Shown piece by piece: positions 27,301 to 39,300 of a stretch of DNA of 64,000 nucleotides (positions are counted from its first letter, which is position 1; each line of letters opens with the position of its first letter). Source of the stretch: Echinostoma caproni (taxonomy: Eukaryota; Platyhelminthes; Trematoda; Plagiorchiida; Echinostomatidae); contig UZAN01040575.1 in assembly GCA_900618425.1 (NCBI GenBank), positions 1-64,000 on the forward strand, read 5' to 3'. The notes under the pieces are model-generated. The model ran no database searches, was not told the origin of the DNA, and saw nothing but the letters and a program-made list of their open reading frames with translations. The position numbers were made by a program, and so were the translations under genes.

Positions 27301-30300
27301 CACATGTCAAAGTACTACAGCATACACTTGACACTTCATCGGAAAACCAGAGGTGTCCAAAGTTGGTGAACGGCAACCGCGTCAATACCGTGCTAACACT
27401 TCATCGGTGATGCATGTGTCGGGTGAAATGTAGTTACTTAAGTAGTGAAATTTCTCTACTGCTTCATCTTCCATACTTGATACATTGATGCTGGAAATTG
27501 GAACAAACCAGTACTGTAAAATTATTTTGCACTTTTGGCGTACAATGCATGCCAAGCAAAGCACCACTGTCCTTCAAGTCATAAATAAGTTTTTGAAACG
27601 AACCTGAATCTTCACTTAGCAGTAAGGGGTGTCTTCACAAGCCAGATCGGATAACTTGTCACCCGGAATGAGATTGACACCCCCTATTCTCTTTCACAAT
27701 CGAAAGGATTTGTCCACAAAAGAAGAGAGAGTAACCTCGATGAACACTGACATCCGTGTTTACCCAGGGTGGAAAAAGCAACAAACTCGAGCCAGGCTTT
27801 GGCTATATATATGAGGAGATAGTGACTACGAAGTGAACTGCTCTGAAATATTGGTTAAGAGGAAGCGGCGCCAGAGAACAATGTGGTCGGCTGATTCTAC
27901 AGCCAATTCGGGGTCCTGAAAAATAGAAATTATATCTATGGAAAGAAACTCGGTGTTCCGTAATTTGGAGTATGCAATGAGCGTGGTCATCACGTGAGCA
28001 CATTTTTTCCTTTTCCATTTTTACTTCTTTTTATTGAATACACAATGATACAAGTTTCAGGAAGGGAGAATAAGTAAAACAAAGTGCTGCTATGCAACAC
28101 AGAACGTAGAATGTTATGCGTGGTGGTTGGCTTTGAACATGTCCGCCGAGGTGATAATTTGGTGACGTTACCACCGGGACACCACGGCCCCTTTCACTTG
28201 CGACAAACAATCGACGAAGTATAATGCCAGTAAGAAGCTTCAATACCGCGCCGGCCAAATCAATTCATCGGTGATTGTACCGTCAAATCCCTAATTACCT
28301 CACGCCTTTTTCCCGAGGATTAGTACTCTTTATTAGGTGGAAAAGGTTGCACCTGTTGCCAATAACCTTAGATTTTGCTCTCCGTCAATTCTCGCAGTCA
28401 TTACTCAAGTTCTTGATTAGCTGTCTTTGCGGGGACTTGCGTTTAGATTCATATTTTGTAGTCTTAGGAACAGCTCTGCAAATGTCCAGTGAAGCAACAG
28501 AAGTGAAGGAGATCCATGGTTTATGTTTAGATCGTGTACCAGAATTCACCTCTGTTTTGATAGAGATTTGGCTGGCTTCTTTGATAAACCTCTAGAGGTG
28601 ACTAGATAGCTACACTTCGAAGACCAATTTACAGATATCACTTTGATTATGCTGTAGATATCCGTTTACAGTGTCTTTGTTGCGTTTTATTCAAGCGCAG
28701 ACAATCTGGCTTGTAACAGAGCATGTTCCGTATTCACTGGTATTGACCAGTGAGACAAGCAGTCTTGAATGCATTTTTGCCAACATTAGCCGATGGCAAT
28801 TTGATTCATTAAATTTTATCTTTGAGAAGGATTAAGGGGTTTCAAAGCAAGTTAATATCGTTTCTGACTGGAACGTTTGGTGTTTGATAGCAACGATCTG
28901 TAGTCTGCGCAAAGTTAAAGCAGTTGATCCCCGTTGTCCGTCCAGTTGACTGAAGTCGAACACGGACCACCTAGACGCTTTTCTGACCCTTCGTGGAAGT
29001 CCTTTTTGAGCTTTATTATGACCAAGCACCAATATAATGTCCATTGAGGAAACATTAGAGCGGCTAAGAAAAGACATTGTGGAAGCCCTCCCTTGTTTCA
29101 GGTGCACGCCAAACAGCTACGCTTTGTTTTGTTGCTGTTGACCGTTACTGAGCTATCGAGATTTCCAGCGCACAATCCATCATTGACCGGAAAGTTGTCC
29201 AGAAGTGAGCACTCAACCTTAGCACTTTGCTAAATATCAAGTGAGTGATGGAGGATTTGAGTTGATTTCAAAGGTTATTCGTCGTGTATATGGCAAACGA
29301 AACGTGAACTGAAAAGCTAAGAAGCACTGGACTGCTGTTTCGACCAGGGTCAGTAACCCGCAACAAGCTTGCACAGAGGGTTTGTGCTATATCGTGTAAA
29401 TGGAAAATGAAAAACAGCCTGATCAGCTGCTCGGTGGCGTAGTGGGTAACACGCTTGCGTTCTGCCCATGAAGTCCCGGGTTCGATCCCCAGTGGGGTCG
29501 ATGGATTCGCACTGCTGGTGAGACCCAAACAGATCGAAACAGCTGTCCAGTGTTTCTGAGCTTTTCAGTTCACGTTTCGTTTGCCATATACACGACGAAT
29601 AACCTTTGAAATCAACTTAGCTAAATCCTGACACCCGCAACCCTGCGAGAGTCAGATAACCAATTGTCTAATATATGGGGAATGAACCGCAAGGATAAGG
29701 TCGGATCTGAAACATGCAGGATGGTAATTGAAGTAGGGTATTGTGTGCGTTTCGCCTACTGTCTTTTCACCTTCCCTTCATCGGGACCGGCCGGATTTGC
29801 TTCTCTCTTTGGAGGGACGTTCAGGATACAGCACAAAACTTTACATAAATATGAAGACAAAGTATCAGCATGCAAGATCTTTCCGAACGTTTGTTGTGAC
29901 ATTATTGGTTCCTACCACATTTGAAAGAAAACAATAAGGGAGCCTTAAGCAGCAATTTCTTTCAGCATGAATGAATTCATCGGTAATCACTTCGCGCATT
30001 GTTGTCTACAACACATCTAGCTCATTTCGGGTAAAGATTAGATGCACGAGTGCGCACTAGATTTGCAGCTTGAATTGCATTTCACGACGTACTCACCGCT
30101 ATATTCGTCATTTTCACTTTCTGAGATCGCTGTTTGCTTATTCCATACACACGGTGTTTTGGTCTGTAAGATACACCAGAATTAGTGGGAAGAATGCATT
30201 TCAATGACTACCTAAGTTTATAAAGTTCATCCCTCTGAAAGTAACGTTTTCCGTGCCTGGTCGTTAGTTGAACTGTTTGAGTGGTTTAAACACACACCTG

Positions 30301-33300
30301 AGATTCATTCTTCAGAACCGCTTCATTTGTCGAATTATTTGAGGGTAATAGACTGCATGACTTATTTCATCTGGAGCAAAGTTCAAACGATGAATCTTGT
30401 TAATAACCTTTATCACTATCAAATCATTGTTTGTGGGCTATTGCCGTAGAGTAAAATGTGTTGTCTATATTAAGTGGACCTGTTAGCTTTGACACCTGTG
30501 AGATTGCATTTGCAAACGACTGAGCACGCGCAGCAGGAAACATAATATGCTGATTGTCCACTGCCTTTGTTTTTCAAATCATTCCGTTTGTTTTTTCTGA
30601 AAGACCTGAATCAAAGCGGATAACTTGAGAAAAGCCCCCCGGGAAGGCTGAACCGTTTTCGAAAGTACTTCATGTTCTGGTTTCTACCCCTCTTGATTAT
30701 CAAACAGGAATTCACCAACGCTGTTCATTCAGGCTTGCCCAAGTCTATCAATAGGGCCCACAAGCTGTCTTAAACATGTTGTTTTGTTACCAAATAACCT
30801 CATGATTGTATTCATTCGAAAGGGTTTTAGTGGTCAAATCAGTCGGGACAGGAAGTGTGTCCATTCGAAGAGAAGAGTGTTCTTCGGAAATACGATCTAT
30901 GAAGGTGGAGCTACTGCATTCAGAACGCGCTGATATTCCCTTACCAGAGTTTGACTTTGTACGAGTCATTTTGTCAGTTTGCACCAAAAGTTTGATTTAT
31001 AAACTTTAATCATTCTTGTGATTCCACAAGTGATTTACCTTGAGTACTTACAACTTCGGATTATGCACGAAATGGGCTTGACATAATTTGGATCTAAGGT
31101 GTTATCCAGATGCTCAGTAAACTTAAACATTGAATTTTCCTTGTAAACTTCCACTGATAAGACCCATAAAGTTTGTTGATGTTGGCTATTTTGTAGCACG
31201 ACAAATTTAAGAACAACTAGTTAAACTTTTAGAAGCTAGATGAATAAATACTGTGCCCAGGTGTGTTTTGATTCAATGTATATAATCGTTCACGGACAGA
31301 GGAGTATTTAAAACGTGGAATACCCATTTTCATCATTATGTCTTCTTATGGACTGCGAATTGGTTTTAATCAGTTGGTTTGATGTTGGATACCATCCTGG
31401 AGACAGCAGTGGGATCGATCGGCCAATGGACACAGATCAGCCACTTGGGAAACGCTATTGGTCCAGCAGTGAAGAGTTAGATAGAACTGATCGATGGGGT
31501 CTAGTTGCAGACGCAGGGCATGTTGCTTGCGCATACGGACTATCCGCATAATACACAACTGTCTCGCTGATTGGGGAAGTTGAATCTACAGTAGCAAAAA
31601 GGTGCTTGTGCAATGAGGATTCTGTTGCATCAGTGATTTTTTGCTAGAAATTTTAGATCAACAGAATCAGTTATATTTTCGTTTTGGTCAAGTGATTTTA
31701 TGTGTGAGAAATGGATTGTTATTGGTATTTTTGTGACTTGAAATAATGATCACAGTAAGCTTTTTATTCTTGTTATTAACAATTTCGTAATTCATTTATT
31801 TTAAGGAAGATATCTATAGTACACAAGTTTGTATAAACTGAATAACGGAAACTACGGATGCAATTCTCTCGTAACGCTTCCAAAAACGGTGTCCAGTGCC
31901 TTCTAGCCTTGCAGTTCGCGCTTGATTTGTTTCGCGCATAAAGAAATTCACAATATAAAACTTAACTATTCATTATCTGATTCAACAATTTTCTTCCATA
32001 GGAGTTTTAAATCAAACTGTCATATCTACGGGAAAATTATGGATAACGGGGCTAGAGCGCTTTATTAAGTGATGCAAAGTTTGGATCAAAGTTGACGAAT
32101 TTTTCTCCTTTAATACTCTTATCGCATGATAACGAAATTCGTCCCTAACAAACCGATACACTAAGCTAAATCAGGGGTACACGCACCGGTCAATAAAACG
32201 CTAATCTATATGAATAAAAATCGATCAAACGTGGATCTACCGTCAAATGGTCAAATGGACCGCAGACTTAACTAATTCGCCATTTTAATCTTAAATGTAA
32301 CTGAATCATAACTAATTAGGTGGTTATCTTACAACCACTACCGGGTTAATACTGACGAACCCAACTCTATACTCCGTAACTGGTAATGGTCAAGCATCAT
32401 GCACTGTTTGAGACAAGCACAAATCGACTTGATAAACGCTTCTGCTTAAAACAATGCAGTAATTCCGATAAATCACAAATCTCTCATCTGCACCATTTTT
32501 GTGTATACATATCTATCCTAGCACAGAGATTTATCTTTGATGTGGTGTTCATAAAAATGAATTCAGATATCAGACAATATTCTCATTCGTTTTTTGCATC
32601 ATTTTTCATGTTTATCATAACTGAGTATGTGTACTTTTTTCTCGACCACTGTTTTCAGTTTTGTCTTCGTCATTTAACTAACTTTAGACTAAGTTCTCAT
32701 TTTTCACGTTGTTTGCATTAGCTCGAACATACAACTGAACTCAGAAAAACCACTGAATAATAGCTGCATGATAAAATTTAATTTCACTATGCGATTCTGA
32801 ACCAATTTACTCACTGGTGTTCCCTGATCTATTCCGAAATGAATTTCTGTATAACACCGTTTTGTGTGCACATTAAACGGTATGGAACACACCGCATCAG
32901 ATACGTCACGTGTTTTAGGTACTGATGCCCATGGGGTAGCACGAAGCGAGGACTAACGGATGCTCTTGGCTATGGTTGGATGGTTCGATATGGAGCACAA
33001 CTATCTAAGTCGCTTACAACTCAGCGATACTTGAAACCTCCTCACTAGGTATCCTCACGTACCAAGGACATGCTTTTAGATTGAATGTTTAGTTTTTCCT
33101 TCGGTAACCTCTTGATAAAAGTACAAGGTCGGTCATATGAAGTTCAAACCATTCTTCACCTTAAAATTTATTTGCATAGTGGCTTGATTCGCTAATAAAC
33201 TCTTGAAGACAGGGCAGCCATTGTTAACCGTATCAACACTTATGAATAGAACCGCTTTAAAAAAAATGACTTTTGAGGTACATGATATTCTGAAAGCGTC

Positions 33301-36300
33301 ATTTGAAAATACATTTGAATTCATGCATTCAATAGTGGGAATTGAGTAACGTATCTAATTTGATCTTATCAGGGGCACACACCTTCCTGCCTTTCTATCC
33401 AAAACATACACTGATGCACTATGCTTTTAGATGTGTGACCGCCTCTAGACTTTACGTATTTACTAGATTTAGGTCTGGCAAACAGGCATGAACAGTCGTT
33501 CGTCTCCGTCAGATTCGGGCTAATCACAGAACCCGATCAGTGCGCTATTTTTGGTCGCACTATCAGGCGGAAGCTGTCTCTGCTGCACACCAATCGATAG
33601 CATTGTCCCAGTCCAGCCAGGCCAACACCATGGCGTCCGCCCTTCCAGTAGAATGGATAACAGGCTTAGCCCAATGTGTTGTATTTTGTGTGCTAGTGCT
33701 TGTGCGCATCATGCTGTTTGTAACATCACATAGGCACGCATTTGGACACACACGGTCTCAAGCATACAGGCACATACAAGACACGCGCCAAGGCAGTGTG
33801 CAGGCAGGGGTCGACCACATGACCTTGGCTTTGCATGTAGGGGGTCTGTACGCACGAGTGCTTGCCCGTCCATTCAAGTCCTCTTGATGCATTAAGTGTG
33901 TTTACATGTGACATGTCCTTCTCTCGCTCTCCACCAAGTTGCGCTTCTGCCAGCAAGGAAACAGCGTAGCTGGATGCAACTTTGGGAAACCAATAGATTG
34001 GTTTAAAGCCCCCGGAGAATAAAAGCCTCTTGCGACTATCATCGTTTCCGGGAGAAGGACTTTTGTTACCACTAATATTACGCACAGGCTCCTAAATCAT
34101 CCATCGGTTTGTCCATCCAACCACAGCGTTTGCAGTAACAATAATGGCACTAAAAGTGCTAGTTTTCCTACGTAAAGTAGACTTCTTTGGATTTGGCTAA
34201 GCGGCGTGAACGAAAGCAGTTGAATGAAACCCAAACGTGGCACATTCCCACTCAGATGCGAGGTTGACCTGGCCCTCCCTTCAGAAACAAGCAAATATAT
34301 TCGTTGGCACTCAATCACGCACACGTTAAGCTCGTGCAAATATGCACATACGCGCCCGCGCACTGTGCTAGTGTGTATGTGTGCATGTGTGTATATATGT
34401 GACACACGCACAAATGCGGTCGGCAAAACACTTGCCAAACTAATAGTAAGTGTGGTGATTTATTCGTTTTCCGTTGCGTAATCCCCGAAGGGCGTATCGA
34501 CTGCGGAAGAAATCGGTTTGGTCAATGAGGTGAAGGTTGTCGTGGAAAACGGAGGAACACGTGTTGCACGCCCTCACCAACAATGCACTCCCAGCCTCCC
34601 TCCGATCAGTTTTACCTTCCGTATTATTAGCTTCCCTAGCACATATATAAGCCGCATTTGATCAAACGCAGAATTCGAAAGCATCATTCACTGAATCTAG
34701 CAGCTCAGGTGTCGTTGAGCTACTCATAGAATTAGTTTTGATGAAGTAGCATGTGCAGTTATTATTGCTGATCTGACTGAAGTGAGAAAACCCATCAAGT
34801 TGACATATGAGTAATGTAACTGATAACAAAACCATTTGTTTTTTTCAAAAGTATTTGTAAGTCCTAGTTAAAAGTGAAAATATTATTTGGAAGAATATGG
34901 AGGAGTTAGATGAAGCATAAATGCATTTCTGGTGGTTTGTTATGAATATTGTTCACCCGCAGTCCTTTTTCTGCCTGCCTGAGTCTAACGTTCCCAAATC
35001 GTGAGACAGTTATTAATGCAAACCATACGATCGACAACGAAAATTTGCACAACAAATTCCCAAATGGCCTGAAGCATTTTGCGGTTTACCAGTTATCCTA
35101 AACGACACTAATAAACTACACTAGCCGTATTTTGTGGAAAATTCATCCAGTTTATTTTTTATTATAAGTTAGGATCTGCTCATATTGGTCCAATGTTAAA
35201 CCACATAAGTACGGTCATACCATCTGGCAAACATTTGTTGCCCTCAAACGATAACTTTTATCGTGAAGGGCTGTTCAAAATGGTCTCAACGGGTCTGGTT
35301 TTCGTTTACAGGTGTCACTTGTGCTGCATATTTTACAGGTCGTTACTCAGCTGAGTCAATCATTGAACGGTTACTTAGCTAATCAAGACCGACTCACTAA
35401 CATTGACATAATTTTGAAACCGATTGACCTATTCATTCGTGAAAGTGTAGAACTCGGTTTCTTTTTCATCAAAGCCAAGAGGGCTATAAGACTGCTTTTC
35501 ATTAGCACTGTTCTCAGCGATCAGCTTTGAGCTGAGCACTCACTATTATTACTACTATTTGAGTATGTGAGTTTCATGACTTCGATCAATTAACAGATGT
35601 TCCGTATTTCAACAAACAGAGAACTGTTCAAATTGTTGTTTACCGATTTGAAGTTTGCATGTCGATTGTGAAAAGTTCAGTAGCCTCGGTGAGATTCGAA
35701 CCCAGCGAGGCTACTGAACTTTTCACAATCGACATACAAACTTCAAATCTGCCAAACAACAACTTGAACAAACAGAGAATTAAGATAAATTATAAATCAA
35801 AATTGATTCCAGTTAAACGGTATGGCAACTCAATTGGCTAGTCTGTCGATGGCTTAGAATCACGAATTAGATTCTCCAAAATGGAAAGAATTCTCTCGTG
35901 TAGAATGATAGAATCACACCAACGATAAAATTAAACAAATTCAAAATAAACTGGACACATTGTCCTCTCCCTTGTAATTAGAATATTTGAAATTTTACGC
36001 ACACAAAGTTTGATTCATCTGAAGAAATTGTCGAGTGTCTCTTTGAAATCGAAAATAAGTGTTTTTGTGAACTCCAAGGAGAAGTGTAATATATACCCAA
36101 GCGAAGTCATTATATTTAGCGCTTGTACCTTTATTACTTAATGATGGTGAAATGCGTAAATATGTAGGCACGAACTAATGCACCTCTATCCGGTCATTTC
36201 TATCTTTTTGTCCTGCGTTATTCACAACTGAACTTATCATTTCGGTTTGCTTCTACCTACCAGCCACCACCAGAATCGGTCGTCATGTCTGGGGGCTCCG

Positions 36301-39300
36301 TTGAATATGCTATTCGCAAACTTCTTTAGTTTCTTGCTCTGACGTCAGATTACGAGCGAGTATACGAGGTGACATTTGTTCGCTTGCTACTATCCAAAAG
36401 AGGAATTCGTTAGGCACGCAAACACACACGGACGTACCCACGTAAACGAAAACCCATGAACATGGGTGGGGCTGGTAGTTACTTGTAGTTTACTGTATTT
36501 TGTTACCCTACCCACCATTAGTTGACGGAAACCAGCATGTAAGCCTGGAGTTTTCTTTGTTCGCTGCGAATTGACTTAAAATTACTCGGGGTTATTTCCA
36601 TGTTCTTTTTCAGGCAGTTCGAATTACCGCTTTTAGCGATCAACTGTGGGCGTCAAGTGAACCGTTCACCTGTCCCCTGTCGCTTTTTTCCGAATCGTTA
36701 ATGATGCTAAGCGAAATGGGTATTCCATGACCTTGAATAATCATGCGATTTGGGAAGCAAGAATGATACTGGATCCTACCATTGTGTTTCGGTGTTTTGT
36801 TTCAGTTAAAAGGAATTATGATAGATTAAATAATTTGATATAATTTCTCATAGTTATTTAATGTTTGTCCCACAGCTATTCTTTTATGTAGGAGCAGATT
36901 ATTTATCTAAATAATATTGCATGGANNNNNTGAAGATCGGCTGTTCGACGGATACGGTCCCCAAGGTTATCTGATTACTGTTTGGTCATAGTCACGCATT
37001 CCTGATGTTTAAAAATAGTGAGCAAATGTGTTAGTGTGTGTGTGTGACAACATGAAGCCAACCATTCTGGCTGAAGCAACCATAGTTATAAGGCCGCTGG
37101 TCCTATCCATCTGATGAGTGCAGCCGACTTGGTTTTCCCCCACTACACCTCTCAATCCAGCCAAGAAATGACTATTTTTAAAATTTGGAATCCAACTTTG
37201 TTGTAGATTATTTCATGGCAAATATTATTACAATAATAATCATATGGTGTATACTAGGTTTCAGTTTGTCTATTCAATATCATGCGGGCCGTTGTGACTA
37301 TGAAATATGTCAGCACTAGAACAGTAAATTTGTTCCAGCTGTGAGACATTCATTTCAAGAATACTTTTTAACCCATTCTATTAAGACAGGCTATTGGTTT
37401 TCAATTCAATATAATTTATTGCGTGAATTCAACAATAAGTTATTTGGTGAAAACTTTATCTTTTCTAGCAATTTTAAATTTATACTTAATAAGAACACAG
37501 TATATAAATAAGACCCACCTTTTCTCTGTGCAAAAGAGACTAGAAATGAAGTCAATCAAACAATAAAGCTGAAGCATGAGCTGGCCTCATAAACTTTTTG
37601 ATAATGAAATTTCTTTCTCTCAAGAAAAATGAAGACAAAAGGATTATGAATGACTTCACGGGCGAATAATAGAGTGTATGATTAATATTGTGATTCACAA
37701 TGGAGTTTTAACAGAAACTTGCATGTCGAACAGAAAATTATAGATATGTTGGGCATTTTGTTTACACTGCCAATGAATGCGACCGAGTTCGAATGTGTGT
37801 GGTCTCTGTGTGTGTATGGTGGGATTCCGTTACGGTGAATGAAATCACTTCCGTTCTCGACAAGTGTGAGAGAAATGCCGTTAGAATCACAATTACTCGA
37901 TCTAGTCATGCGAGTCATACTTTCCTTTCCGCGTTCTGGCGTTTCAGGTCACGGCGTATCCGAGGAGGACAAGCTTCTATCACGCAAAGATAAAAATGCG
38001 ATTGATTTTGCCTTTAACTACAGCAAATTGTGGTGCAAATCCTGCAAAGACTTGGTGCTCGGATTGGAAAAACGTGCTTATGCAGGTAAATGAATTGCAC
38101 TTGTCATCCCTATTTGTCAATTTGTCCCTCTAGCCCATTTTATTGCACCACTCCTCAACCGTTTTGAAATTTTATGATGTAACTTTGTTTGAAGCTAGGT
38201 TAAAACAGTCCTACTGTTCGATTGCACCAGCTATCGATTCGGAAAGCTGTACCGCTTTGTATTACCTCATCAGCTGTGCAGTACACAACATTCGGGTAAT
38301 TTTCAGGTTTTATCCTATCCGCTGACTTGCTTGTTTGCCGTTTCCTTCCGAAATGCGTTTGTATTGCACTGTTAGTCCACCACATATAGATTTTTAATTG
38401 TAAAAGCAATCATATCACAACTGTTTAGTTTTCTCGATCAAACATTTCTGATAGATTTCTTGAGAAAATCGGAGTGCTGAATCAACTGAATTTCTATTTT
38501 CATTCATTTAAACATCGGTGATATACATCTGTCAGGTCAGAGTTGTTTTATGTCGTCTTTGGTCAGAAACTGTTTCTATATTGTATCTGAAATCGATGAC
38601 TGTTCAGGGGTAACAGTTTTGGTCATGTTAAGCAGTCATTCATTCACTGAGTTCACATACGAATCTTAGAGTAATTCGGAAAAAAAGAAAACTTATCAGC
38701 GTTCGTTAGAAGTCCAAAATCATGTGATAGGATTAACATATGATCCGTTGCATAGCGCAAAAGTACTCCTTTGTTCTATCGCCTTAATGGACCGACGAGG
38801 CCATTCTTTCATTCTTTGAATATCGTTCAGCTGTGAATGCATAGGAGGACTTTACAGTTATTCAGTTTTTAGAGAACAACTTATTCCAACTGCCGGTATA
38901 TTGCAGATTGACACCAATAAATCACTAGAAAAAACCGTCTGTGATAGTTTTTGTCAAATATTCGTCGACTAAAAACATTTATAATTTTGTTTACCAGAAG
39001 TGTCACAACGAAAAATCTAACGCTCACATCGAGTTGGCCACATCATTATTGATCTAATATGCTAAAAATACAGAGTATTCAATTTCACGGACAGCAGTGT
39101 TCTGAAAACTGGTTGAACATATTGCTTCATTTTGTAAAAACACTGTCCTATTTTCTAAAAAAAATCACCTTCTGAAGTCATCTGATGTACTATACAACCT
39201 GGATCACTGACAGCAGCGGTATGCAGTGAGATGGTTTCAGAACAGTATTTTTTTCCATTCGGATTTCTATTCCGTTTTGTGTATTGGTTTTTTTAATAAT

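Larger units (their letters stand above)
12309..37947 (+). other. Intron 1 of the F-BAR gene, 25.6 kb, repeat-bearing
   Basis: Runs from GTAAGT to TTTCAG, connecting two phase-1 exon ends. It holds a + strand LINE fragment (14788-15381), a - strand LINE fragment (26925-27567), short tRNA-derived elements (19891-20288, 29260-29617, 35611-35779), two related tail fragments (25549, 31887), GC-richer patches (21841-22220, 33481-33890), a Z-forming dinucleotide run (34371) and an assembly gap. An additional small exon inside it cannot be excluded. Confidence 0.55.

Noticed and set aside
27803..28258. Minus-strand frames with CIAALCF / GGHVQSQPP text
   Set aside because: Suspected repeat because it adjoins the LINE fragment, but no recognisable retroelement domain.
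29432..29506. Possible functional tRNA gene in the centre of the inverted repeat
   Set aside because: B box and A box are present, but the acceptor strands do not pair well and the T stem has a mismatch; better read as a tRNA-derived repeat.
33540..34085. Overlapping 115- and 119-codon frames on opposite strands
   Set aside because: Multiple long frames on both strands at the same place reflect higher GC content rather than coding; no domain seen.
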